A stretch of DNA of 64,000 nucleotides, taken from positions 1-64,000 of the forward strand of contig JAIBBM010000002.1 of the NCBI GenBank assembly GCA_019694685.1, written 5' to 3'. Positions 7,750-15,562 of this stretch are shown in pieces (position 1 is the first letter of the stretch; every line of letters begins with the position of its first letter). The position numbers were made by a program, and so were the translations under genes. The stretch is from Leptospirales bacterium. GTDB taxonomy: Bacteria; Spirochaetota; Leptospiria; Leptospirales; Leptonemataceae. Under the pieces are notes generated by a model, which searched no databases, was not told the DNA's origin, and saw only the letters and a program-made list of their open reading frames with translations.

Positions 7750-8139
7750 ATGCAGATTCATCATATCGCGATCACTGCGCGCGAAGTACCCCTGGTTGCT
7801 TCTTTTTATGAAACGGTGTTGGGCTTGCGTCGAATTCGTGAGCAATCAGATTCATCTGGCCTACGATCCGTCTGGTTAGATCTTGCGGGCGCGATTCTCA
7901 TGATCGAACGCGCGGATAGAACGGCTGCACCTGTTGGAAGCTTTCACGAGCGTCCGCCGGGCTACTATCTCCTTGCATTTCGCATTGCAAAAGAAGAAAG
8001 GGAATCATACATCGCGAAGTTCGCAGAAAAGAGAGTGCCTGTTGTTTACTCGACAGACTTTACAATTTACATCCTGGATCCCGAGAGGAACCGGATTGGT
8101 CTTTCTTTTTATGAAATGGATTTGGACGGGGCTCGCTGA
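7750..8139 (+). CDS. VOC/glyoxalase family protein
   Basis: 129 residues with the vicinal-oxygen-chelate layout: an N-terminal HHIAITAREV beta strand, SFYETVLGL helix, and the C-terminal FTIYILDPERNRIGL strand with a conserved metal Glu in SFYEMD. One module of this kind dimerises to bind a divalent metal. The ATG follows the Nudix stop codon without a gap. The substrate is unknown. Methylglyoxal-type glyoxalase, dioxygenase or antibiotic-binding roles are all possible in the family. Confidence 0.8.
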   Translation: MQIHHIAITAREVPLVASFYETVLGLRRIREQSDSSGLRSVWLDLAGAILMIERADRTAAPVGSFHERPPGYYLLAFRIAKEERESYIAKFAEKRVPVVYSTDFTIYILDPERNRIGLSFYEMDLDGAR

Positions 8140-8158
8140 GTCGAGAGGCCTGGTTTTG

Positions 8159-9064
8159 TTAATCTTTTCCCATGCGACGAAGAACTTCGCGTACCAGGTG
8201 CGTGAAATCCTTCTTGATTTCGTTGGACCTTTCTGACTTCGCAGTATAGAGATTCTCGCGGCTGCCAAGAAGTTCCGCCACACCAATGCGATCAATGATC
8301 ATGGAATCGAAGAGGGCTCCTTCATATCTTTCGCGGAGTTTCACAGAATGCTCTTCATGCTCTTTTACCAGATGAGAGCCTGCCTGCCGCACCCGATTTC
8401 TCACAATTCCCAGGAATTTCGCCTCTGTATGGCCGCCTCTCTCTCTCACTTCTTCCTGCATTGCCTTGATGTGCTCTAGAATGAAAGGAACACCGTAGCA
8501 TGAGATAAAATCCGGAATTGTAGGAACGAGGAAGTAGTCACTGGCGATGATTGCATTTCGCGCAACCATGTAGATGTTGGGCGGACAGTCGCACAGGATC
8601 ATGTCATATTTTTTTCTGACTTTTGCCAGCGCGTCTTTGAGAATCATGTAGCGTTTGAGCTGGTATTCTTCCGCGTTCATGTGTCCTGGCTTTTTTGCCA
8701 CGAGTTTCATTTCATAGTCTGGCAAATCGAGGTGACCCGGAAGTAGATCCAGCCCCTCCAGTTTTCCGGGCATGCTATCCCAGGCGCGGTCCAGTGCGTT
8801 TTCGATGATCCAATCCGGGTTGCATTCTGGCTTTTCTGATTCGTAGAATGACTGGATCATTTCGCGTACGGAGCCCTGTTTCTCCACGCGATCTGCCCAG
8901 TAGTGTTCGTCCACGGTGGAGAGAGACAGGCTGCATTGTGGATCTAGATCCACGAGCAAAATGCGCTTCTGGAAGAGCGTGACCAGCCCCACTCCAATCT
9001 GGAGCGTCAGCGTCGTCTTACCAACTCCGCCCTTGTAATTGATTACGGAAACTATCTCGGACAT
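8159..9064 (-). CDS. ParA/Soj-family ATPase (orphan)
   Basis: Deviant Walker A KGGVGKTT at residues 11-18, Walker A' LLVDLDPQCS, and Walker B-like MILCDCPPN identify a ParA-type ATPase. Such proteins position chromosomes, plasmids or large complexes. The 301 residues are near normal length, with a basic C-terminal helix. No parB or obvious parS is next to it, so it is an orphan whose cargo is unknown. On its upstream side the word GCCGATAA (9077-9084, minus strand) matches a sigma-28 -10, and TAATAT overlaps it as a possible sigma-70 -10, but I see no good -35 for either. It converges on the VOC gene with a 19-base gap. Confidence 0.88.
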   Translation of the reverse strand: MSEIVSVINYKGGVGKTTLTLQIGVGLVTLFQKRILLVDLDPQCSLSLSTVDEHYWADRVEKQGSVREMIQSFYESEKPECNPDWIIENALDRAWDSMPGKLEGLDLLPGHLDLPDYEMKLVAKKPGHMNAEEYQLKRYMILKDALAKVRKKYDMILCDCPPNIYMVARNAIIASDYFLVPTIPDFISCYGVPFILEHIKAMQEEVRERGGHTEAKFLGIVRNRVRQAGSHLVKEHEEHSVKLRERYEGALFDSMIIDRIGVAELLGSRENLYTAKSERSNEIKKDFTHLVREVLRRMGKD

Positions 9065-9135
9065 CTGATGGCTATATTATCGGCCGTTCTGCCGGAAAAA
9101 GTCTGCCTTCCGCCTGTGCGACGCGGGATTTCTGC

Positions 9136-9163
9136 TTGAAATCCGTTTTTGCGGCGGTATAAT
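9136..9163 (+). promoter_or_regulatory. sigma-70 promoter of the SulP gene
   Basis: TTGAAA (9136-9141), 16 bases, TATAAT (9158-9163). The -10 is a perfect consensus and ends nine bases before the ATG at 9173, so transcription would start at about the initiation codon and the mRNA would be leaderless or nearly so. Confidence 0.65.
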
Positions 9164-9172
9164 CCAGGGCGA

Positions 9173-10885
9173 ATGCTCAAGCCAAAGCTCTTTACACTCC
9201 TTCGCGAGATGACACCGGCCCAGTTACTGAGCGATCTAACGGCAGGCGTGATTGTCGGAGTAGTGGCTCTTCCTCTCGCCATCGCTTTCGCCATTGCGTC
9301 TGGAGTGTCGCCAGAAAGAGGCCTCTATACTGCGATCATAGGAGGGTTCATCATTTCCTTCCTGGGTGGAAGCCGGGTACAGATCGGCGGTCCCACCGGT
9401 GCCTTTGTAGTGATCGTATACGCGATCGTGGAACACTACGGATACCCGGGCCTTGCGGCCGCCACTCTGATGGCCGGGGTGATTCTGATCATCATGGGCC
9501 TCGCGCGCTTTGGCTCCGCCATCAAGTTCATTCCTCATCCAGTGATCGTAGGGTTTACAAGCGGAATCGCGGTGATCATTTTTTCCGCACAGATTCGCGA
9601 CGTGCTGGGCTTGTCTGTGGAAAAAGTGCCTGCGGATTTTATCGAAAAATGGGTCGAGTACGTGCGTCACATCAGTTCCATCAATGTTCACGCCGCCGCC
9701 ATTTCAGGTGGATGTCTTCTTGTTCTGATTCTTTGGCCGCTTTTGACAAAGCGCATTCCGGCATCTCTGGTCGCACTCGTTGGGTCTACAGCAATTGTAT
9801 ATTTTCTAAACCTTCCGGTGGAAACGATTGGAAGCAGATTCGGATCTATCCCATCCACGTTGCCCGCTCCCTCTCTGCCAGAGATTTCTTTTCAGAACGT
9901 GCGCAACTTGATTCAGCCTGCATTCACCATTGCGATGCTGGGAGGGATTGAAGCTTTGCTGTCTGCAGTCGTTGCGGATGGAATGATCGGAAGCAAACAC
10001 AGATCCAACATGGAACTGGTAGCAAACGGAGTGGCCAATGTTCTTTCGCCTCTGTTTGGCGGAATCCCGGCAACAGGAGCCATCGCGCGCACCGCGACGA
10101 ACATCAAGAATGGAGCGCGCACTCCCGTTGCTGGAATCATTCACGCCATTACACTTCTTCTGATCATGCTTCTTCTCGCACCTCTTGCGCGATTGATACC
10201 AATGGCGTGCCTCGGAGCGATCCTGATTGTAGTCGCTTACAACATGAGCGAATGGAGAACCTTTGTAGCACTGTTGAAAACTCCAAAGAGCGATGTCATT
10301 GTTCTTCTCATTACATTTGGATTGACCGTGATCGTGGATCTGACTGTGGCCATTGAAGTGGGTCTGGTTCTCGCGGCGTTTCTGTTCATGAATCGCATGG
10401 CGCATGTAACAAACATTGCACAGTTTGAAAAGGAATTTGAAGACTCAGATGATCTCGATGATCCTCTTTCGATTCACAAAAGGCAGGTACCGGACGACGT
10501 ACGTGTTTTTGAAATCAATGGCCCTTTCTTTTTTGGAGCCGCTTATAAGTTTGAAGAAGCGCTACAAGTGATGGATCGCTATCCGCGGGTGATCATCATT
10601 CGCATGAGGAACGTGCCGGCCATTGACTCTACGGGAATGCATGTACTCAAGCAGGTGCATAGGCAGGCGCAAAGCAGAGGAACGCAGATGGTTTTGTCTG
10701 GTGTCCATACTCAGCCGTTATTCGCCATGGAAAAGGCGGGAATGTTGACGTTATTCGGCGAAGATAATATTTTCGGAAATATCGATGATGCGTTGAACCG
10801 GGCCAGAGAGGTTCTGGGACTTCCCAGGGTAGAACGACCAGGAGAATTTGTTCCTACGGTGGCCCGCGAAGGCCGGCCCTCGTAG
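9173..10885 (+). CDS. SulP-family anion transporter with STAS domain
   Basis: Inner-membrane SLC26/SulP transporter (sulfate, bicarbonate or dicarboxylates). Residues about 15-420 are hydrophobic with the signature region GVVALPLAIAFAIASGVSPERGLYTAIIGG near the N-terminus and GGIPATGAIARTATNIKNGARTP in the middle. A cytoplasmic STAS domain follows at about 440-555, with IDSTGMHVLKQ where anti-sigma antagonists carry their phosphorylated Ser. I start at ATG 9173 rather than at the frame's upstream codon at 9149, which lies within the promoter. It converges on the next gene with a single intervening base. The substrate cannot be assigned from sequence. Confidence 0.92.
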   Translation: MLKPKLFTLLREMTPAQLLSDLTAGVIVGVVALPLAIAFAIASGVSPERGLYTAIIGGFIISFLGGSRVQIGGPTGAFVVIVYAIVEHYGYPGLAAATLMAGVILIIMGLARFGSAIKFIPHPVIVGFTSGIAVIIFSAQIRDVLGLSVEKVPADFIEKWVEYVRHISSINVHAAAISGGCLLVLILWPLLTKRIPASLVALVGSTAIVYFLNLPVETIGSRFGSIPSTLPAPSLPEISFQNVRNLIQPAFTIAMLGGIEALLSAVVADGMIGSKHRSNMELVANGVANVLSPLFGGIPATGAIARTATNIKNGARTPVAGIIHAITLLLIMLLLAPLARLIPMACLGAILIVVAYNMSEWRTFVALLKTPKSDVIVLLITFGLTVIVDLTVAIEVGLVLAAFLFMNRMAHVTNIAQFEKEFEDSDDLDDPLSIHKRQVPDDVRVFEINGPFFFGAAYKFEEALQVMDRYPRVIIIRMRNVPAIDSTGMHVLKQVHRQAQSRGTQMVLSGVHTQPLFAMEKAGMLTLFGEDNIFGNIDDALNRAREVLGLPRVERPGEFVPTVAREGRPS

Positions 10886-10886
10886 T

Positions 10887-11279
10887 TCAGTTCTGGTTTT
10901 GATTTTCGCTTTCGCGTCGTTTCTCAAAAACTCCTGAAAGAATTTTCGAGCCTGCAGTTAAGAATGCGGCCGCTATCCTGGCCGCAACCAGGAGAAAGAA
11001 GGCCGCTACAAACAGCGTCAGATATCCCCCGAGCACGTAGACTTGCTCGTCTCTGATCAGGGACATCTGAGGCTTGAAGTCGAGCAGGGAAGATTTCTCT
11101 TCTTGTTTTGCAGGTGGATGGATGGAAGCGCGAAGCTCCAGCCAGCCAGAGAGTTGAGCGGGTTGATCGAGGATTGCATTTGCCTTTGTAAACGTTTTGT
11201 AGCCAAGAAAGACGCCCGCTGCGATCAATAGGCCGCCCAGGACCAGTTGAATTGTCTGTATGGGTGTTAACTTTTCCAC
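10887..11279 (-). CDS. small two-span membrane protein
   Basis: 130 residues: a hydrophobic span at about 10-28, an extracytoplasmic region of about 55 residues, a second span at about 82-108 and a charged C-terminus ending ENQNQN. The start is a GTG that shares one base with the stop of the GH31 gene (TAGTG), with GGGAG eight bases upstream, so translation is probably coupled. I know no family. It may assist the enzyme encoded before it. Confidence 0.7.
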   Translation of the reverse strand: MEKLTPIQTIQLVLGGLLIAAGVFLGYKTFTKANAILDQPAQLSGWLELRASIHPPAKQEEKSSLLDFKPQMSLIRDEQVYVLGGYLTLFVAAFFLLVAARIAAAFLTAGSKILSGVFEKRRESENQNQN

Positions 11280-13489
11280 TAAAGCAGCTCCCTTGTGGCC
11301 AGGTCTTTTCTGAACGCTTCTCCTACGGCTGAGCCTTTTTTATAGAACACCGCGGGCTTTCCGATCGGCGCGTCTACCGTCAGGCGACTTCCGTGATCTG
11401 CAGACCCTTTTATATCTCCTGTCCAGAGATGAACCCACTCTCCACGCGGCAAATACACCGAAACTGATTTCGCAGAAGGATCCAGTACAGGAGCCACCAG
11501 AATTTCAGAGCCCACCATGAATTCTTCATAGCGTATGGATCTGACAGCGGGATCATCCGGGAATTCAAGATATAAATGTCGTATAACGGGCCATCCATGC
11601 TGCGCTGCTTCTTCCATTAATTTCTTGCGGTAGTCAAACCAGGCAGCGTAAATCTTCGCGAACCGGGCAAAGTGCTGCAAAGTTTCTGCATCCGAATTGA
11701 ACTGATGATTTTCTGCAGGTCGATTGCCTTCGTGAGAGCGAAAGACCGTAGTAAACGCATTCATTTCTGTCCATCTCATGAATAGTTCTTTGGAGCGATG
11801 GTAGTTCTTGATCGGGTTATTGACCGTGGTGTAACCGCCGATGTCCGAATGGTTCAGAGTGAAACCAGATATCCCACCGCTGAGCAAACCTGTTACGGAG
11901 GATTTGATTCCGTCATACTCATCCCAGCTTACCAGTTGGTCACCCAGCCAGAACAGAGTGGCTTGAGATGGGCTGCGAGTATAGCCGGAGCGACAAAAGA
12001 AGACAATGTCAGTTTTTCCTGCCTCTTGAATGGCCTCGCGGTTGATCATGGCCCATTCTTCCGGATAGCGATTGTGATACGAGGAAGCCGGTTCCCCGGA
12101 AAAGAGCTTCGCATCAAATGGAAGTGCCTCGCCAAAATCTGCCATCCATCCGGACGAACCACCTGCGATGAGTTCCGCTTTGATTACTTCTTTGATCCAT
12201 TTACGCGCGTCCGGATTGGTTAAGTCCACCATGGCTGCGGAAAAATCCGTATTCAGAATCAGATAAGGCGATCCGTCTGCGTGGCGGATCAGGAATCCTT
12301 TTGCTTCTGCTTCCTTGAATAGATTGCGCCTAACGTTTCCTTTTTTATCCGCAACATTTGCGATGAAAGGATTTACGTAAGTCATCACGCGGACATCGCG
12401 TTTTCTTAGATCTGCAACCAGTCCGTCCCATCCTGGATATCGATCCCGGTCCAATTCCCAGTTCCACCAGAGCTGCTTGCCAAAGTTGGTAGTTCTCTGG
12501 CCCACCCAGTCCTGCAACCAGAGTGCTGCGATGGGCGTTCTCTGTGCATCCAGTTCTGCGATTGCTTTTTTGACTTCGTCTGTGCCGCCCTGAAGGCCAA
12601 CGATGGCTCCGCGGTGAACCCAGTCTGGAAGAGGTCTCATTCTACCGGCGTACTGTGTGTACTGTTCGATCAATTCCAGTGGAGTTCCCGGAGTAGAGAT
12701 TCTGCCTGTCATAACGGAAGAAAAAACTTCTACCGTTAGGCGATCAGACGGACGGAGATCGAATATGGAGTATTCGTAGTTTTCGAGAAAAAAGGATCTG
12801 CCAAGCGAGCTAATGAAATAAGGCACACCGATGTAGGTGGTATGCCAGTCTCCTCCCGCGCCTGCGGTGATGTTTGCTCCGATTGTGATGGGCTGCGCTC
12901 CACGACCAATTCCCTGTTCCTGAGTGAGCACAGGGACTTCTCTCCCTTTGAGATCGAAATATGTAAATTGTTCTCCAAAACCAAAAATGCTTTCATCTCG
13001 TTGTGAATTTAGAGTGAGGAAAGTTCTGTTCATTTCGATTTCATGACTGTCCACGCGAATTTCAAATCGCAGTTGTGTGCCCGCGGCTGAAAAAGAGATT
13101 TGGAAAGGAACGCGTGCTTCCGGTCCCGTGCACGCGAGTTCTCCGCGCAGCACGAGTCGGTCCGGCTTTGATTCCGTGGACTTTACAAATTGATCCGTGC
13201 AAAATGCGGTGAGCGTATCGTTGATCGTGAAAGATCCTCTGGATTCCTTTACTTTCTCCTGCCCGTGACCTGCATTCAGGAAGCTCTTGCCGGCAGGCGT
13301 AGACCAGAATTGTTTTGAGCCCGAGGAAAGAATCAGCTGATTTCCAGTGAGTTCTATCTCGAAAGAGCCTACCTTCTGTCGTACTGGAGATGCCTCCACG
13401 ATCAACCTTCCGGCCGGCGAGCGAGAGCACGCAGAACCCAGAATCGCAAATGAAAAGAGCACAAAAAGATGGATGGACCGTAATTGCAT
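11279..13489 (-). CDS. GH31 family alpha-glycosidase, sulfoquinovosidase-like lipoprotein
   Basis: Retaining GH31 (TIM-barrel) enzyme. The N-terminus has a lipoprotein signal (FAILGSAC), so it sits outside the inner membrane. Similarity to E. coli YihQ is strong around the active site: VGLQGG, WLQDWVGQRTTNFGK, NPFI, GWMADFGEALP (nucleophile Asp) and HSDIGGYTT. In YihQ, as I remember it, the sulfonate of sulfoquinovose is held by Arg301, Trp304 and Tyr508. The equivalents here are Gln, Trp and Tyr. So it aligns with the sulfoquinovosidase branch but lacks the key Arg, and either takes another substrate or binds the sulfonate differently. GGGGG precedes the ATG. The upstream neighbour is meaB, 17 bases away. 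Confidence 0.88.
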   Translation of the reverse strand: MQLRSIHLFVLFSFAILGSACSRSPAGRLIVEASPVRQKVGSFEIELTGNQLILSSGSKQFWSTPAGKSFLNAGHGQEKVKESRGSFTINDTLTAFCTDQFVKSTESKPDRLVLRGELACTGPEARVPFQISFSAAGTQLRFEIRVDSHEIEMNRTFLTLNSQRDESIFGFGEQFTYFDLKGREVPVLTQEQGIGRGAQPITIGANITAGAGGDWHTTYIGVPYFISSLGRSFFLENYEYSIFDLRPSDRLTVEVFSSVMTGRISTPGTPLELIEQYTQYAGRMRPLPDWVHRGAIVGLQGGTDEVKKAIAELDAQRTPIAALWLQDWVGQRTTNFGKQLWWNWELDRDRYPGWDGLVADLRKRDVRVMTYVNPFIANVADKKGNVRRNLFKEAEAKGFLIRHADGSPYLILNTDFSAAMVDLTNPDARKWIKEVIKAELIAGGSSGWMADFGEALPFDAKLFSGEPASSYHNRYPEEWAMINREAIQEAGKTDIVFFCRSGYTRSPSQATLFWLGDQLVSWDEYDGIKSSVTGLLSGGISGFTLNHSDIGGYTTVNNPIKNYHRSKELFMRWTEMNAFTTVFRSHEGNRPAENHQFNSDAETLQHFARFAKIYAAWFDYRKKLMEEAAQHGWPVIRHLYLEFPDDPAVRSIRYEEFMVGSEILVAPVLDPSAKSVSVYLPRGEWVHLWTGDIKGSADHGSRLTVDAPIGKPAVFYKKGSAVGEAFRKDLATRELL

Positions 13490-13506
13490 GAAGCCCCCGA
13501 AAGCGC

Positions 13507-14493
13507 CTAATGAGCGTTCGGCAAGCGGTAGACGTCAAATAGTTTTTGCATTGCTTCTTGAGCTGTAAGTGCACCCGAAGCGACTTGTTTCTCTACTTCC
13601 GGCAGCGCCTTTTGAACATCAGGATGACCGTAGAAGCTGCGGATCATTTTGTCTTTGATGCGATCGTGCATCCATTCTTTCAGTTGAGCGGATCTTCTAG
13701 AATGAAATGCACTTCCTGGTCCGGTGTCTCTCCCAGTATGGGCGCAGAATTGCTCAATCACCTGCATCAGCTCCACCAGTCCCGCGCCTGTGGCAGCGCT
13801 TCCCACAAGCACTGGAATTTGCCAGCCCGATGTGCGCGCACGCTGGTAATGGAGCGCAGAGGAGAGTTCTCCACGCGCTTTTTCTGCAAGTGTTTTGTCT
13901 ATGTCTGCCTTGTTCACGAAAACGCAATCGGCGAGTTCCAGAATTCCTTTCTTGATTCCCTGCAGTTCATCTCCTGCGTTTGGCAGCTGGATGAGCAGAT
14001 AGAAGTCCGTCATATTGGCCGCGTCAATTTCCGATTGTCCTACTCCGACTGTTTCGAGTAGAATCCTGTCAAACCCTGCCGCTTCCACAAGCCAGATCAC
14101 TTCGCGTGTCCGGCGATTCACTCCGCCCAGGGATCCACCCGATGGGCTGGGTCGAATGAAGGCGCTCTCATGGCTGCCGAGTTTTGACATTCGTGTTTTG
14201 TCTCCAAGTATGGATCCACCTGTGATGCTTGAACTTGGATCTACGGCGAGCACAGCGACTTTGCTTCCTGCCTCAATGCACTTCATTCCGAACGATTCGA
14301 TGAATGTAGATTTTCCGGCTCCTGGAGAGCCGCTGATTCCAATGCGAACAGAGGAACCGATTCGCGGTAGCACGCGGTGCAGAAGCTCTTCGGCTGCCAT
14401 TTCATCTTCTGGTCGCGTGCTTTCTATTAGCGTGATGGCGCGGGCCAGCATTCGCCGATCACCTGCGAAGAGTGCATTCGTGTCGATGTCCAT
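13507..14493 (-). CDS. meaB: methylmalonyl-CoA mutase-associated GTPase MeaB (ArgK)
   Basis: G-protein chaperone that loads and protects adenosylcobalamin in methylmalonyl-CoA mutase. Visible motifs: P-loop GSPGAGKST at about residue 58, VLAVDPSSSITGGSILGDKTRM (family signature), ETVGVGQSE, and NKAD for guanine specificity. A C-terminal dimerisation arm (VQKALPEVEKQVASG) completes the usual 320-330 residues. The mutase genes are not in the window. It is divergent from hldD with 94 bases between, and followed by the GH31 gene. Confidence 0.93.
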   Translation of the reverse strand: MDIDTNALFAGDRRMLARAITLIESTRPEDEMAAEELLHRVLPRIGSSVRIGISGSPGAGKSTFIESFGMKCIEAGSKVAVLAVDPSSSITGGSILGDKTRMSKLGSHESAFIRPSPSGGSLGGVNRRTREVIWLVEAAGFDRILLETVGVGQSEIDAANMTDFYLLIQLPNAGDELQGIKKGILELADCVFVNKADIDKTLAEKARGELSSALHYQRARTSGWQIPVLVGSAATGAGLVELMQVIEQFCAHTGRDTGPGSAFHSRRSAQLKEWMHDRIKDKMIRSFYGHPDVQKALPEVEKQVASGALTAQEAMQKLFDVYRLPNAH

Positions 14494-14553
14494 TGCCAGC
14501 CCGCTTCAGGCTCGGGGATTGCCTTTGCCAGGCAACCGAAAAACCTTTTGAGG

Positions 14554-14582
14554 TTGACTCTGTCGACGCCCGCAAATTCAAT
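14554..14582 (+). promoter_or_regulatory. possible promoter of hldD
   Basis: TTGACT (14554-14559), 17 bases, TTCAAT (14577-14582). The -35 is good and the -10 poor. It ends five bases before the hldD ATG, again implying a leaderless transcript if real. Confidence 0.35.
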
Positions 14583-14587
14583 CTGGC

Positions 14588-15562
14588 ATGATTCTGATTA
14601 CGGGAGCTGCGGGCCTGATTGGGAGTGCCGTGGCCCGCGAACTAAACCGTCGTGGTAGAAGAGACCTCCTCCTCGTGGATCATCTGGGCACTTCGGAAAA
14701 ATGGATGAATCTGAGATCCATTCAATATGCGAGCTACATTGAGAAAGACCAGCTTCTCACCGCGCTTCAAACGGGGTCACATAGTTTGTTTGGAATCAAT
14801 CTGATCTTCCACCTGGGTGCTTGCAGTTCCACCACGGAGCGCGATGCCAGTTATTTAATAAACAATAACTATCAATATTCTATAAGACTTGCGGATTTCG
14901 CGGCCCAGAAAGGCATTCGGATGGTCTATGCGTCGAGTGCAGCCACATATGGGGAAGGGGAAAATGGATTCGAGGATGACCTGACGCGCGTAGATCGTCT
15001 TCGCCCTTTGAACCCGTATGGCTACTCCAAGCATATGTTCGACCTGTGGTTGCGGGATCGTCGTTTTGAGCCTTCTTTTGCGGGCATCAAGTACTTCAAT
15101 GTATACGGACCCAATGAATACCACAAAGGAGAGATGATGTCTGTGGTGCTGAAAGCTTACAGACAGATTCTGGCGGACGGCAAGATCAAGCTCTTCAAGA
15201 GCTATAGATCGGACTACAAGGATGGGGAGCAAAAGCGTGATTTCCTCTACGTGGAGGATGCGGCCAGGATGACTGTTTATCTGGGGCTTGAATCTCAGGC
15301 ACTGGGATTGTTCAACGCTGGAAGTGGTGGCGCGAACACCTGGGTGGACCTTGCGAATGCTATCTTCCAAGCGATGAACAGGCAGCCACAAATAGAGTTT
15401 GTTGAAATGCCGGAGCACCTCAGAGCAAAGTATCAGTACTATACCTGCGCGCCCATGGACACTCTTCGATCCGCCGGTTATAGTGCTCCAGTGACTCCTC
15501 TTGCGGATGCAGTGAAGGACTATGTTCAGAATTATTTGATGAAGGATGAATCGCGCGCCTGA
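14588..15562 (+). CDS. hldD: ADP-L-glycero-D-manno-heptose 6-epimerase
   Basis: NADP-dependent short-chain dehydrogenase/epimerase that makes the heptose of the LPS inner core. The N-terminus has the Rossmann motif TGAAGLIGS. The catalytic region shows YASSAATYGEG and YGYSKHMFD (Tyr-x-x-x-Lys), then FNVYGPNEYHKGEMMSV and KLFKSY, which are specific for HldD/RfaD. At 324 residues it is slightly longer than the E. coli enzyme (310). It implies an LPS-bearing outer membrane, as in Leptospirales and unlike Treponema or Borrelia. recC begins inside its last 17 bases. Confidence 0.92.
   Translation: MILITGAAGLIGSAVARELNRRGRRDLLLVDHLGTSEKWMNLRSIQYASYIEKDQLLTALQTGSHSLFGINLIFHLGACSSTTERDASYLINNNYQYSIRLADFAAQKGIRMVYASSAATYGEGENGFEDDLTRVDRLRPLNPYGYSKHMFDLWLRDRRFEPSFAGIKYFNVYGPNEYHKGEMMSVVLKAYRQILADGKIKLFKSYRSDYKDGEQKRDFLYVEDAARMTVYLGLESQALGLFNAGSGGANTWVDLANAIFQAMNRQPQIEFVEMPEHLRAKYQYYTCAPMDTLRSAGYSAPVTPLADAVKDYVQNYLMKDESRA

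Noticed and set aside
8159..9064. ParA as evidence for a plasmid or integrated partition locus
   Set aside because: No parB, repeats or replication gene nearby, and neighbours are housekeeping genes.
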